This document shows positions 24,542 through 34,281 of a stretch of DNA of 64,000 bases, piece by piece. The notes below the pieces were generated by a model, which searched no databases, was not told the DNA's origin, and worked only from the letters and a program-made list of their open reading frames with translations. Source of the stretch: Neobacillus sp. DY30 (GTDB lineage: Bacteria > Bacillota > Bacilli > Bacillales > Cytobacillaceae); the NCBI RefSeq assembly GCF_030123065.1, contig NZ_CP126093.1, positions 1,926,001-1,990,000 of the forward strand, given 5' to 3'. A program made the position numbers and the translations under genes. Position 1 is the first letter of the stretch. Each line of letters begins with the position of its first letter.

Positions 24542-25855
24542 ATGAATAAAATTGTTGTTTGTGGATTAAGTAATCGAGCATTAGGAATGTTTATTAATTC
24601 TATTGTTAATCATTTTGGCTCCAATAACCAAATTGTTGGCGTACTAGACAGTGACCCAAGAAGAATTGAAATTTGCAAGGATAGTTTCGAAGAATTAAAG
24701 TCTGTTCCCTCTTATCATCCAGACCAATTCCAACAAATGATTAGCGAAACAACTCCTGATACTGTTATTGTAACAAGCCGAGATGATACTCATATCGATT
24801 ATATTTTACTTGGCTTAGAGAATGATTTGACTGTTATAACAGAAAAACCAATGGTGACAAAAGCAGCGGATGCAAGGAGAGTAATAGAAGCAGAAAAGAA
24901 TAGCAGGGGAAAAGTAATTGTCGCCTTTAACTATCGTTATAATCCGTTTCACCGAAAAATAAAAGAACTGATTTTAGAAGGGAAAATCGGCAAAGTCACT
25001 TCAGTTGATCTGAATTGGTATATTGATACTTATCATGGCGCCAGCTACTTCAAACGGTGGAACCGCAACCGAAATTTTTCAGGTGGATTATCGATTCATA
25101 AATCGACACATCATTTTGACCTAGTCAATTGGTGGCTGGATCAAAATCCAGAAGAAGTGTTTGCCTATGGAGCCTTAAACTACTTCGGTAAAGACGGAGA
25201 ATTTAATCCAAGTACGACCGACAACCGCTATTGTAGTACATGCGTTGAAAGGCTCTCATGTGCATACTATATGCGCTGGTCAAACCGTAGAAATAGTTTA
25301 GCAGTTAAAGATGACCATATTCAAGCAGACAGCATAGAAAAGTCGGCCCAAAACTATACCCATTATCGTCCTGATGCGTGTATCTTTGATTACGAAATTG
25401 AAATCGAAGATACGTATGTAGCCACTGTTAAATATGATAAAGGTGCTTTCTTAAGCTATTCCGTAAACTTTTCACTTCCATATGAAGGCTACCGTTTAGC
25501 CATTAACGGAACAAAAGGAAGAATTGAAACAACTGAATTTCACGAACCAAGCCGAATTCCATTTTCGGTTCCAGAACAAACCATTGAGTTCTTTCCACTA
25601 TTTGGCGGGGCTAAAGAGACGATTCAAGTTCTCCAAACTGGAGGGGGACACGGCGGCGGCGACCCAGTATTGTTAGAGGATCTCTTCATGGGAGTCGATC
25701 AGACTCGCTCTTACTCCATTTTAGCGGGTGCTGAGGCAGGAGCATACTCCATTGCCGTTGGTGAAGGTGTATGGCGTTCCGTGAAAGAAAATAAGCCAAT
25801 GAAGATTAAAGAATTATTGAAAAGTAACGTAAATTTCTCAAAGGCTGTGTTATAG
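24542..25855 (+). CDS. Gfo/Idh/MocA family oxidoreductase with internal Cys cluster
   Basis: The 437-residue protein has an N-terminal Rossmann fold (KIVVCGLSNRALGMF, an unusual variant of GxGxxG), the family EKPM motif near residue 100 and a GGLSIHKSTHHFDLVNWWL stretch near 181-199 with candidate catalytic residues. A segment near 234-247 carries three Cys (YCSTCVERLSCAYY), which might bind metal. I chose ATG 24542, after GGGGGAAG, rather than the upstream ATG at 24491, which overlaps the GH105 gene. Such proteins oxidise or reduce sugars with NAD(P). Its RG-I substrate is not known. Confidence 0.82.
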   Translation: MNKIVVCGLSNRALGMFINSIVNHFGSNNQIVGVLDSDPRRIEICKDSFEELKSVPSYHPDQFQQMISETTPDTVIVTSRDDTHIDYILLGLENDLTVITEKPMVTKAADARRVIEAEKNSRGKVIVAFNYRYNPFHRKIKELILEGKIGKVTSVDLNWYIDTYHGASYFKRWNRNRNFSGGLSIHKSTHHFDLVNWWLDQNPEEVFAYGALNYFGKDGEFNPSTTDNRYCSTCVERLSCAYYMRWSNRRNSLAVKDDHIQADSIEKSAQNYTHYRPDACIFDYEIEIEDTYVATVKYDKGAFLSYSVNFSLPYEGYRLAINGTKGRIETTEFHEPSRIPFSVPEQTIEFFPLFGGAKETIQVLQTGGGHGGGDPVLLEDLFMGVDQTRSYSILAGAEAGAYSIAVGEGVWRSVKENKPMKIKELLKSNVNFSKAVL

Positions 25856-25858
25856 AGT

Positions 25859-26063
25859 TTTTGATTACCCTCGAAGCAGGAAAATCGAGATAGGGGGACC
25901 CAAAGAATGGTTTTGGTTACCGTTGAAGCAGGAAAATCGAGATAGAAGGAACCAAAGAATGGTTTTGGTTACCGTTGAAGCAGGGAAATCAAGGTAGAGG
26001 GAATCAAGAGGTGTTTTGGTTACCATCGAAGCAGGAAAATCAAGATAGAGGGAATCAAACGTG
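25859..26063. repeat. Tandem 51-52-bp hairpin repeats, array B (4 units)
   Basis: Four units begin near 25859, 25911, 25963 and 26014. Each opens with TTTTGRTTACC, continues with TCGAAGCAGG or TTGAAGCAGG and AAATCRAG, and ends around GGAACCAAAG or GGAATCAA. The ends (TTTTGGTT...AACCAAA) and an inner CTCGA/TCGAG pair can form hairpins. Unit length, ends and the AGAGGTGTTTTGGT junction match array A at 8373-8522. Confidence 0.8.
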
Positions 26064-26093
26064 CCTCATGGTTCCAGATAAAGGAGGATAAAA

Positions 26094-27125
26094 ATGCCAC
26101 ACTTAGTACTTGAGGAAACCAAGATTTCACAGGCAATTGAACGGGTCGTTGAGCGAACCTTTAACATGGATTTCGGCTGGGATTGGCCAGGAGGAGTTGC
26201 CTTTTTCGGTGTAGCGGAAGCCTATGAAGCAACCGGTAATGAAAAATATCTACAAGCCATTAGGTCTTGGGTTGATTCAGAATTAGAAGATGGGCTGCCG
26301 AGATTAACGGTAAATGCTTCTTCCATAGGCCACGTTCTTTTAACACTATATAAAGCGACGAATGAAGAAAAATATATAGACACAGCTGTAAAAATGGCGG
26401 ATTATCTACTTCATGATGCCGAGCGCTTTGCTGATGGTGTCCTGCAGCATACAGTAAATGGTGAAAAATACCAATTTCCTGAGCAGGCATGGGTGGATAC
26501 CATGTTTATGGCAGGATATTTCTTATTGAGAATCGGTAACTTGCTAGAAAGGGAAGATTATTTTAACTTTGGATTAAAGCAATATCATGGACATGAAGAG
26601 TTTCTTCAAGATGATATGACCCACCTTTATTATCACGGCTGGGATAACATTGCACAAAACCACATGTCAGGAATTTTTTGGGCAAGAGGAAACAGCTGGG
26701 CAGCGTACACCATGGCACGAGCTCTTGAACTAATAGAAGTTCAGCACCCTTCGTTTATGATTATTCAAGGTTCCTTACGGGATCAGTTAAGTGCTTTGGT
26801 CCGCTTACAATCGGAGACAGGTTTATGGCATACCATTCTAGACGACCCAGATTCTTATCTTGAAACTTCTGGTTCAGCCGGAATTGCCGGTGCATTGTTA
26901 ACAAGCGGGAAAGTATATAACAAATATATTCAAAGGTCAGTCGATGGAATCCTTGCTCAAATAAGACAAGACGGTTCGGTTATGGGAGTTTCTGCAGGAA
27001 CAGCTGTCATGTTTGATGCTGATGGTTACAGAGAAGTTCCGTATAAACGAGTACAGGGATGGGGGCAAGGGCTAGTCCTGGCATTCTTATCCTTACTATT
27101 AAAAAGAGAAGAAAATAATCGTTAA
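26094..27125 (+). CDS. Unsaturated uronyl hydrolase, GH105/GH88-type, second copy
   Basis: The 343-residue protein shares the barrel of the first GH105 but is clearly diverged: QAWVDTMFMAGYFLLR near 132-147 holds the probable catalytic Asp135, and FWARGNSWAAYTMAR near 195-209 is the second signature. Two copies suggest different aglycones or substituted disaccharides, as for YteR and YesR in B. subtilis. It is cytosolic. The ATG follows AAAGGAGGA. It sits after tandem repeat array B and before a terminator. Confidence 0.9.
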   Translation: MPHLVLEETKISQAIERVVERTFNMDFGWDWPGGVAFFGVAEAYEATGNEKYLQAIRSWVDSELEDGLPRLTVNASSIGHVLLTLYKATNEEKYIDTAVKMADYLLHDAERFADGVLQHTVNGEKYQFPEQAWVDTMFMAGYFLLRIGNLLEREDYFNFGLKQYHGHEEFLQDDMTHLYYHGWDNIAQNHMSGIFWARGNSWAAYTMARALELIEVQHPSFMIIQGSLRDQLSALVRLQSETGLWHTILDDPDSYLETSGSAGIAGALLTSGKVYNKYIQRSVDGILAQIRQDGSVMGVSAGTAVMFDADGYREVPYKRVQGWGQGLVLAFLSLLLKREENNR

Positions 27126-27129
27126 ATAT

Positions 27130-27169
27130 AATAACCTGTGGAATGCGGCAAACTTCCACAGGTTATTTT
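27130..27169 (+). terminator. Terminator after the second GH105 gene
   Basis: AATAACCTGTGGAA (27130-27143) pairs with TTCCACAGGTTATT (27154-27167), followed by a short T-run. Confidence 0.8.
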
Positions 27170-27211
27170 GAATAATAGACTTATTATTTACTAGGTTAGA
27201 GGAGGGGGAAA

Positions 27212-29302
27212 ATGAGTTCTTCCTATGTCGTGATTGATGGTAATTCTATTTTATCCGTACCAGAATATATACCTGCTCCCGTAAAGCATGCAGTAGATAT
27301 GATTACGAGAGATCATACCAAAGTATTCGGAAAACCGCTGAGAGTAGAAACATCTTTTTCCGAAGAAGCGGATTTGGTTATAAGGTATGCAGCAAATGAC
27401 AAAGACTGTCCAGCAAGACCTGAAGCATATAGCTACCGTTTTATTGAAAATAACGGAAAATGGTCATTTCATATTATCGGTTATGATGATTTAGGAATCG
27501 TTTACGGTTTGCTAGAATACAGCCGTCAATATTTAGAGGTAGACCCTTTCTGGTATTGGGGTGATATTCCTGTAAAACAAAAGACTGCCATACATATTCC
27601 AACAAATGATTACCTTTCACTAGAAAAAGCGGTAAAGTACCGTGGTTGGTTTGTTAATGATGAGGTTTGTCTCATTGGATGGAAAGAAGAATACCCGCCA
27701 ACAGAGGAAATATGGTTTCCAGTTTTCGAAGCTTTATTAAGGTGCGGGGGGAATATGGTTATCCCTGGTACCGATCTTCCAAAGCATGGGATTCATGCTG
27801 AGTTAGCTGCTGAAATGGGATTATGGGTGACCCATCATCACGCTGAGCCGTTAGGTGCCGAAATGTTTTTAAGGGCATTTCCTGGTAAAACCCCCAGCTA
27901 TAAGGACCAACCAGAATTATTTGAGTCTCTATGGGAAGAAGCCATTCAAAAGCAAAAGAATCAGAAAGTAGTATGGGTTCTTTCGTTTCGCGGCCAGGGA
28001 GATGCCCCATTCTGGCACTATGATCCACAATTTGATACGCCGGAAAAACGAGGTGCCATGATTTCCAAGGTCGTCCGCAGACAATATGAAATGATCAGCA
28101 AATCAGTAGAACATCCAGTCTGCTCCATGGCTTTATATGGAGAAATTTCAGAACTATACAAAGCAGGACATATAAAGGTACCCGAAGATGTTATAAAAAT
28201 ATGGGCAGATAACGGTTATGGCAAGATGGTGTCCAGGAGACAAGGAAATGAAAACTACCGAATTCCTTCTCTTCCTTCTGCAGAGGACAGCGGGGAACAT
28301 GGAATTTATTATCATATCACTTTCCATGACCTCCAGGCTTCTAATCATTTAACCATGTTTCCGTCTCAACCGGAACTGCTAAAAGAGGAGCTGGAAAAGG
28401 CGTTTGAAGCAGGTGCTGTATCTTACTTGCTCCTAAATAGCGGCAATATCCGCATGCATCTCTACCCGCTGGATATTGTCAGCCAATTATGGAATAACGG
28501 CACAATGGATATTGAAGAGCACTTAATGACATTTGTTAAGCGTCTATATAAAACGAATACGAAAGAAATCGCCCAGCTTTATAGAAGTTATTTTGCAAAG
28601 AGTATTCCCTATGGTCCTAATCCAGATGACAAAGCTGGAGACGAATTTTATCATCATCCTGCAAGGAAAATTTTAGGATATTGGCTGCAAGGAAAAACCA
28701 ATGTTCCGCTGGAAAAATTGTATTGGGCTACTGGTGAAATTTCATTTACCGATCAAGTGAAATGGTTTATGGAAAAATGTCAGCATGGGTTAACCGGCTG
28801 GGAAGCATTTTTACAGCAGTGCCGGAGTCTCTCTTTACAACTGCCAGAAGAAGACCGACAGCGTTTCGCTGATCAACTGTTGCTGCAGGGTGAGTTACAT
28901 GCCTCTGGATGTAAAGGGTTTATCTCCCTTTGTGACGCTTATATTTCTTTTACCAAGAATGATTATCCGGTTGCTTTTGTCCACGCATCACGTTCAATTG
29001 ATTATTACAAGGAATCGAAACAAGCTTTAAAGCGGGCAGAACATGGGAAGTGGAAACATTTTTATCGGGGAGATTGGTTAACCAACATAGACAGTACCAT
29101 TTATGCGCTAGAAGCACTGCGTAAGTTTCTAAGGATGCAGGGAGACTGTCCTGATTTCTTCCTTTGGTATAAAGAATACCTCATGCCGGAAACGGAAAAG
29201 TACATTTATTTAGAGAATACCCACCGAAATCCGTTGTCAGATGATGAATTAGCCAAACGGCTTGCAGAAAAATTCTTCATTATAAAGGAGGAAAAAAGGT
29301 GA
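27212..29302 (+). CDS. GH115-like glycosidase (alpha-glucuronidase family)
   Basis: The 696-residue protein resembles GH115: an N-terminal domain with YDDLGIVYGLLEYSRQYLEVDPFWYWGD-type sequence (about 90-117), VKQKTAIHIP, then KYRGWFVNDE near 146-155, matching the conserved entry to the GH115 barrel, and a helical C-terminal part. There is no signal peptide, so it acts on imported oligosaccharides. GH115 removes (4-O-methyl)glucuronic acid side groups; in an RG-I context, side chains such as arabinogalactan are plausible targets. The family call is by motif recognition only. The ATG follows GAGGAGGGGG. The stop overlaps the next start. Confidence 0.75.
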   Translation: MSSSYVVIDGNSILSVPEYIPAPVKHAVDMITRDHTKVFGKPLRVETSFSEEADLVIRYAANDKDCPARPEAYSYRFIENNGKWSFHIIGYDDLGIVYGLLEYSRQYLEVDPFWYWGDIPVKQKTAIHIPTNDYLSLEKAVKYRGWFVNDEVCLIGWKEEYPPTEEIWFPVFEALLRCGGNMVIPGTDLPKHGIHAELAAEMGLWVTHHHAEPLGAEMFLRAFPGKTPSYKDQPELFESLWEEAIQKQKNQKVVWVLSFRGQGDAPFWHYDPQFDTPEKRGAMISKVVRRQYEMISKSVEHPVCSMALYGEISELYKAGHIKVPEDVIKIWADNGYGKMVSRRQGNENYRIPSLPSAEDSGEHGIYYHITFHDLQASNHLTMFPSQPELLKEELEKAFEAGAVSYLLLNSGNIRMHLYPLDIVSQLWNNGTMDIEEHLMTFVKRLYKTNTKEIAQLYRSYFAKSIPYGPNPDDKAGDEFYHHPARKILGYWLQGKTNVPLEKLYWATGEISFTDQVKWFMEKCQHGLTGWEAFLQQCRSLSLQLPEEDRQRFADQLLLQGELHASGCKGFISLCDAYISFTKNDYPVAFVHASRSIDYYKESKQALKRAEHGKWKHFYRGDWLTNIDSTIYALEALRKFLRMQGDCPDFFLWYKEYLMPETEKYIYLENTHRNPLSDDELAKRLAEKFFIIKEEKR

Positions 29303-29979
29303 TAAATAAGGAATTGAAACCTATCCATATATTCTTAGCAGGAGATTCAACCGTTGCAAGCTGCCCCCGTAATGAGGCACCAATGGCTGGCTGGGGACAA
29401 TTGTTTCAATCTTTTTTTACAAAGGAAGTAAAGGTACTTAATTTTGCAAAGGGTGGAGCAAGTACCAATACTTTTATTGAAATAGGTTATTTGGATATTA
29501 TCCTTGAGTTCATTCAGCCTGACGATTACCTGTTTATTCAATTCGGACATAATGACCAAAAATCATTTGGTACACAGCCGTTTACTACTTACCAGTCATA
29601 TTTGACTGAATATATTAATGGAGCACGAGAGAGAGGAGCAATTCCCATCTTAGTTACTTCTGTACATCGGAGAAATTTTAATGAACAAGGACTATTAAAT
29701 ACTCTTGGGGACTATCCAACATCAATGATTCAGTTAGCCGAAAAATTAGATGTCCAGCTTATCAATCTATGGGAAAAAACAGAAAAGCTTTATGAAACAT
29801 TAGGAGTTGAAGGGTCAAGAAAATTGTTCACGCAATTCGCTGCCAATGAACATCCTAATTACCCTGATGGAATTGAGGATAACACACACTTTTGCGAACA
29901 TGGTGCACTGGAAGTTGGAAAGCTCGTGATTGAAGGCATTAAAGAACTGCAGCTGCCGATAGTGCCTTATATAAAATAA
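29299..29979 (+). CDS. Rhamnogalacturonan acetylesterase, SGNH hydrolase (CE12, RhgT/YesY-like)
   Basis: The 226-residue SGNH protein has the four blocks of CE12 esterases: LAGDSTVA with the nucleophilic Ser near 16, a Gly block (FAKGGASTN) near 53-61, QFGHNDQK near 83-90, and a DNTHFCEHGA segment near 194-203 with the catalytic Asp/His. It removes acetyl groups from galacturonate in RG-I fragments. There is no signal peptide. The GTG start overlaps the GH115-like stop by 4 bp and is preceded by AAGGAGG. Confidence 0.9.
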   Translation: MINKELKPIHIFLAGDSTVASCPRNEAPMAGWGQLFQSFFTKEVKVLNFAKGGASTNTFIEIGYLDIILEFIQPDDYLFIQFGHNDQKSFGTQPFTTYQSYLTEYINGARERGAIPILVTSVHRRNFNEQGLLNTLGDYPTSMIQLAEKLDVQLINLWEKTEKLYETLGVEGSRKLFTQFAANEHPNYPDGIEDNTHFCEHGALEVGKLVIEGIKELQLPIVPYIK

Positions 29980-30008
29980 TAGATTGATAGTCTGACGAGG
30001 TGAAAAAT

Positions 30009-31997
30009 ATGGGTAAAAAGTTATATCATGGAGCGGCCTATTATCCAGAGCTTTGGGATGAAAAGGCGATGGAAGAAGACATCAGATTGATGAAGGAAAC
30101 CGGTATTAATGTAGTCAGAATCGGTGAATTTGCGTGGCATACGATGGAGCCGGAAGAGGGTAAGTTTAATCTCAGTTTTTTTGTTAACACCATAGAAAAG
30201 CTCTATGAAAATGGGATTGAAACTGTCATGTGTACGCCGACGCCAACTCCGCCAATCTGGTTCACGGATGGACATCCCGAGCGGATGTATGTGGATCGTG
30301 ATGGAAAAGTAATGGGACATGGTTCCAGGCAGCATGCTTGTACGAACAATCCCTATTTTAGAGAAAGAGCAGCGCTGATTACCGAAAATCTGGCCAAAGC
30401 AGTTGGCAGCTTGCCAGGAGTCATCGGCTGGCAGATTGATAATGAGTTCAAATGTCATGTCAGCGAATGTATGTGTCAAACCTGTAAAGAGCAATGGCAT
30501 CAATGGTTGAAGACTCGTTATGAAACAGTAGAAAACTTAAATGATGCATGGGGTACAAAGATATGGAGTGAATATTATAACCGATTTGAACAGGTACCCC
30601 AGCCTGGACCAGCACCTTTTTTACACAACTCATCGTTAAGTACGATGTACCAAATTTTTTCAATGGAGAAAATAGCTGAGTTTTCTGATGAACAAGCAGA
30701 AATTATTAGAAAGCATTCAACCGCGCGAATTACGCATAACAGTTCTGTTTTCTTTAGTGTAGATAATGAAAGATTGTTCAAAAACCTAGACTTTGCATCG
30801 TTTGACACTTATGCAACGGTTGATTACGTCGAAAATTATTTAATCAATAATGATTTGTGGAGAAACTTCAAAAAAGGCAGAAATTACTGGGTGATGGAGA
30901 CGAGTCCATCCTATGCCGCATCATTAGAAAGTTACGCAAGTCCTCATCCAAATGGGTACTTAAAAGCAGAAGCCGCCGCCGCCTACGCATTAGGTGCAGA
31001 AGCTTTTTGTTACTGGTTATGGAGACAGCAGCGTGCAGGCTGCGAACAGCCTCATGGATCTGTTATTAGTGCGTGGGGAAAACCTACAGTTGGTTATGCA
31101 AATGTGTTAGAAGTAGAAGCGATGAGAAAGGAAATAGAAGGGATTATCACGGCGACTAAACCCTCTCAAGCCGAATTGGCGATTACCTATTCCGATCGAG
31201 CAAAAGCTTTTTTAAAAACGGAACCTCATCGAGAGTTAAATCACCGTACATTGATTACCGATTTCTACAAACGGATAGTAGAAATGGGAATTCACCGTGA
31301 TGTTATACCAGAAGGAGCAAGCTTGGACGGGTATAAACTACTGTTCACACCGTTTATTCATTATTTATCTTCTGATTATATCGCGCGTGCGAAACAGTTT
31401 GTGGAAAATGGCGGCATTTGGATTGCCGGACCATTAACAGGCGGCCGCACTGAAAATCATACTATTCATAAAGATAGAGCATTAGGTGAGTTAGAGAAAC
31501 TTGCTGGTGTTGAAGTGCTTTACACTTACCCAATGGAGGGCACAGGTACGATTGGGCGCGCTTTTGACATTTCTGCGCCATTAGGATTATGGAGCTCTGT
31601 TTTTGAAGCTGATCCCAAGAATGGAGTTGGAATTATTGAAGAGGGGCTTTCTAAGGGCAAAGCCTTTATCACAGAGACAAGGCTGGGGGCGGGCAAAATT
31701 GTCATGCTAGGGTCATTGCCTTTAGGGGACGAGGGAGACTTACTCTTGCAGAAACTAGTTGACCACTATTCGCAAGAGGCAAATCTTACAATGAGAACCG
31801 ATGTGTCTAAAGGTACCATCGTCGCTCCAAGACAAGGTGATGATTACATCGTCTGGTTTATCATCAACATGGATGGCAATGGCGGCTCCGTCACAATCCC
31901 ATATGCTGGCATAGATTTACAGACTAATAGGATGGTACAAGCTGGTAAACTTGAACTTGGCAGATTTGAGTATAAGAGGATTAGATTTAACAACTAG
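30009..31997 (+). CDS. Beta-galactosidase, GH42 (YesZ-like)
   Basis: The 662-residue protein has the GH42 layout: TIM barrel (about 1-370), trimerisation domain and C-terminal beta domain. The acid/base Glu146 lies in GWQIDNEF and the nucleophile Glu297 in WVMETSPS. Four Cys (ACTNNP and ECMCQTCKE, about 110-163) form the usual zinc site. It would trim galactan side chains of RG-I. The length matches B. subtilis YesZ. I chose ATG 30009, six bases after GAGGTG, instead of the GTG at 30000 inside that ribosome site. Confidence 0.93.
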   Translation: MGKKLYHGAAYYPELWDEKAMEEDIRLMKETGINVVRIGEFAWHTMEPEEGKFNLSFFVNTIEKLYENGIETVMCTPTPTPPIWFTDGHPERMYVDRDGKVMGHGSRQHACTNNPYFRERAALITENLAKAVGSLPGVIGWQIDNEFKCHVSECMCQTCKEQWHQWLKTRYETVENLNDAWGTKIWSEYYNRFEQVPQPGPAPFLHNSSLSTMYQIFSMEKIAEFSDEQAEIIRKHSTARITHNSSVFFSVDNERLFKNLDFASFDTYATVDYVENYLINNDLWRNFKKGRNYWVMETSPSYAASLESYASPHPNGYLKAEAAAAYALGAEAFCYWLWRQQRAGCEQPHGSVISAWGKPTVGYANVLEVEAMRKEIEGIITATKPSQAELAITYSDRAKAFLKTEPHRELNHRTLITDFYKRIVEMGIHRDVIPEGASLDGYKLLFTPFIHYLSSDYIARAKQFVENGGIWIAGPLTGGRTENHTIHKDRALGELEKLAGVEVLYTYPMEGTGTIGRAFDISAPLGLWSSVFEADPKNGVGIIEEGLSKGKAFITETRLGAGKIVMLGSLPLGDEGDLLLQKLVDHYSQEANLTMRTDVSKGTIVAPRQGDDYIVWFIINMDGNGGSVTIPYAGIDLQTNRMVQAGKLELGRFEYKRIRFNN

Positions 31998-32097
31998 GCT
32001 ATTCATAAATCAGAGTTTATGAAGCCCAAACGAGGAAAGAAAAAGGAAAAATGGACCTCATGGCGGGGTTCTTCCAAATACATAAGGAGGAATTAAA

Positions 32098-32412
32098 ATG
32101 ATCCGTAAAGCATCCATTATGAAGTTATTCCCTGGAAATCAGGAGGAGTATAAGAAACGCCATGACGAGTTATGGCCGGAAATGGAAACAGAGCTAAAGA
32201 ATCACGGCGCACATCATTACTCTATATTTTTAGACGAAAACACCGATACCCTGTTCGCTTATGTGGAAATTGAGAGTGAAGAAACGTGGAATAAAATGGC
32301 CGAAACGGAGATTTGTCAAAAGTGGTGGGCTTATATGAAGGATATTATGGAAACAAACCCCGATAATAGCCCGGTTTCTGTTGAATTAAAGCAGGTGTTT
32401 TATTTAGATTAA
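32098..32412 (+). CDS. rhaM: L-rhamnose mutarotase
   Basis: The 104-residue protein equals the length of E. coli RhaM/YiiL and carries [13 protein letters not shown] near 19-31 with the active-site His, HHYSIFLDE near 40-48 and a conserved [10 protein letters not shown] segment. It interconverts alpha and beta anomers of rhamnose released from RG-I. The ATG follows TAAGGAGG. No rhamnose isomerase or kinase genes are in the window. A terminator follows. Confidence 0.93.
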   Translation: MIRKASIMKLFPGNQEEYKKRHDELWPEMETELKNHGAHHYSIFLDENTDTLFAYVEIESEETWNKMAETEICQKWWAYMKDIMETNPDNSPVSVELKQVFYLD

Positions 32413-32425
32413 TCGTTAATTTAGG

Positions 32426-32453
32426 ACCGCCAAAACAAATTGGTGGTTTTTTT
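32426..32453 (+). terminator. Terminator after rhaM
   Basis: ACCGCCAA (32426-32433) pairs with TTGGTGGT (32440-32447), followed by seven T. Confidence 0.85.
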
Positions 32454-32532
32454 AAGAAAAGTACCTCTTTATTGCATAACTTTTAGAGTTACTAAATAAT
32501 ATTGATTTATGTTTCAAAGGAGGCGAGGTTGT

Positions 32533-34275
32533 ATGCAAAGTTTGCGATGGGCGTGGAGTTATATACGAAACCATAAAATCAGGCTATTTTGTGGTTTGCT
32601 GCTGGCACTAGTGGTATCAGCACTTAATATGGTAAATCCTTATCTGGCAGGAAAAATCGTCGATGATGTCATGTTTGGTGAAAATAAAGGTTTGTTATGG
32701 ACATTGTTAGCAACCATGATTGGAATAACAGTCGTCAGGACTTCCGTTCGCTACGGATATCAGATCATGTTTGAAAAAATATCCCAAAGCGTCATTTTTA
32801 CCATGAGAGAAAACCTTTATAATCGCCTGCTGCAATTGGATTTTTCCTTTTATAATCGGACCAAAACAGGAGATATTATGGCCCGTATGACAGGTGACAT
32901 GGAAGCGATTCGGCATTTTACAGCTTGGACGATTTATATGATTTTTGAAAATGCAACAATCTTACTCTTCGCTATTATATTTATGTTTACGATTCATCCG
33001 CCATTAACTCTAGCCATTCTAACCATCGCACCAATAATTGGTTTCTTTGCTTACCGATTATCCCGGGACGTGAAGCCGACGTTTACAGAAATTAGAAACC
33101 AGTTTGCCCGGCTAAATTCAGTGGTGCAAGAGAATATCAGCGGAAACAGGGTAGTCAAAGCTTTTGCGAAGGAAGGCTATGAGATTGAGAAGTTTTCAAT
33201 TGAAAACGAGGGTTTTAAAGAACGAAATCTACAATCGGCAAAAGTGTGGGAGAAAAATTTACCTGTATTGGATTCGCTTGCAGGTGTCCTAACGGTAGTG
33301 ATGATTTTAGTCGGCGGTACCATGGTTATTTCGGGGTCACTTACCATTGGAGAACTTGTCGTTTTTAATTCCTTAATTTGGGCGCTAAATAACCCAATGC
33401 GAATGGCAGGCTGGCTGATTAATGATGTTCAAAGATTTATTGCATCTGCTGAAAAAGTGGAAGATCTCCTTGAAACTAAATCACAAATCACCAGTGGTGA
33501 TGAACAAAATACCCAGACAGCTGTCGGGACGGTAGAGTTTGAAAAAGTTTATTTCAGTTATGGAGATGGCATGGTGTTAGAAGACATCAGCTTTGTTGCA
33601 CGTCCCGGGCAGACAGTAGGTATTATCGGTCCAACAGGTTCAGGTAAATCGACTTTAGTTAACCTGCTCAGCAGATTTTACGACAGTACCAGTGGTGCTG
33701 TTACTGTAGGTGGAATCAATGTGAAGGAGTGGGATATTCATGAATTAAGGTCTTCAATGGGAATGGTCATGCAGGATATTTTTCTTTTTTCCGATACAAT
33801 TGAAGGGAACATCGCATACGGAAATCCAACTGCCACTTTGGAAGAGGTTTATGAAGCGGCAAGAAAAGCAGAGGCTCATGATTTTATTAGTTCGATGCCA
33901 GAGGGTTACGACACCATTGTTGGAGAGAGGGGCGTAGGTCTATCCGGAGGACAGAAACAGCGAATTGCTCTTGCTAGGGCGCTTCTTAAAGATCCCAATA
34001 TTCTTATTTTGGACGATACCACCTCAAGCGTGGATATGGAGACAGAAGAACGAATTCAACACACGTTAAATTCCATCCAGCAAAACAAAACGTGTTTTAT
34101 TATTGCTCATCGTATTTCCTCTGTAAAGGAAGCCGATTTAATTCTGGTCATGGATGATGGGAAAATCATTGAAAGAGGGACTCATGAAGAGTTACTTTTG
34201 AAAAGAGGTTACTATTACAATGTCTTTCAGAATCAGTATGGGAACTTTGACATTCACCTATTGGCAAGGAAGTGA
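32533..34275 (+). CDS. ABC exporter half-transporter with degenerate Walker B (YfiB/YheI-like)
   Basis: The 580-residue protein has six membrane helices (about 1-310) and an ATPase domain with Walker A GPTGSGKST, a complete signature LSGGQKQR and the H-loop IIAHRISS. Walker B reads ILILDDTTSSVD: Asp replaces the catalytic Glu. That is characteristic of the non-hydrolysing site of heterodimeric exporters. I chose ATG 32533, after AAAGGAGGCGAGG; the ORF opens upstream at 32509. The partner follows 6 bp later. The substrate is unknown and may be a drug, lipid or peptide. Confidence 0.9.
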   Translation: MQSLRWAWSYIRNHKIRLFCGLLLALVVSALNMVNPYLAGKIVDDVMFGENKGLLWTLLATMIGITVVRTSVRYGYQIMFEKISQSVIFTMRENLYNRLLQLDFSFYNRTKTGDIMARMTGDMEAIRHFTAWTIYMIFENATILLFAIIFMFTIHPPLTLAILTIAPIIGFFAYRLSRDVKPTFTEIRNQFARLNSVVQENISGNRVVKAFAKEGYEIEKFSIENEGFKERNLQSAKVWEKNLPVLDSLAGVLTVVMILVGGTMVISGSLTIGELVVFNSLIWALNNPMRMAGWLINDVQRFIASAEKVEDLLETKSQITSGDEQNTQTAVGTVEFEKVYFSYGDGMVLEDISFVARPGQTVGIIGPTGSGKSTLVNLLSRFYDSTSGAVTVGGINVKEWDIHELRSSMGMVMQDIFLFSDTIEGNIAYGNPTATLEEVYEAARKAEAHDFISSMPEGYDTIVGERGVGLSGGQKQRIALARALLKDPNILILDDTTSSVDMETEERIQHTLNSIQQNKTCFIIAHRISSVKEADLILVMDDGKIIERGTHEELLLKRGYYYNVFQNQYGNFDIHLLARK

Positions 34276-34281
34276 CAAACA

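Noticed and set aside
25859..26063. Regularly spaced repeats resembling a CRISPR array
   Set aside because: The whole 51-52-bp unit is repeated without unique spacers, and no cas genes are present.
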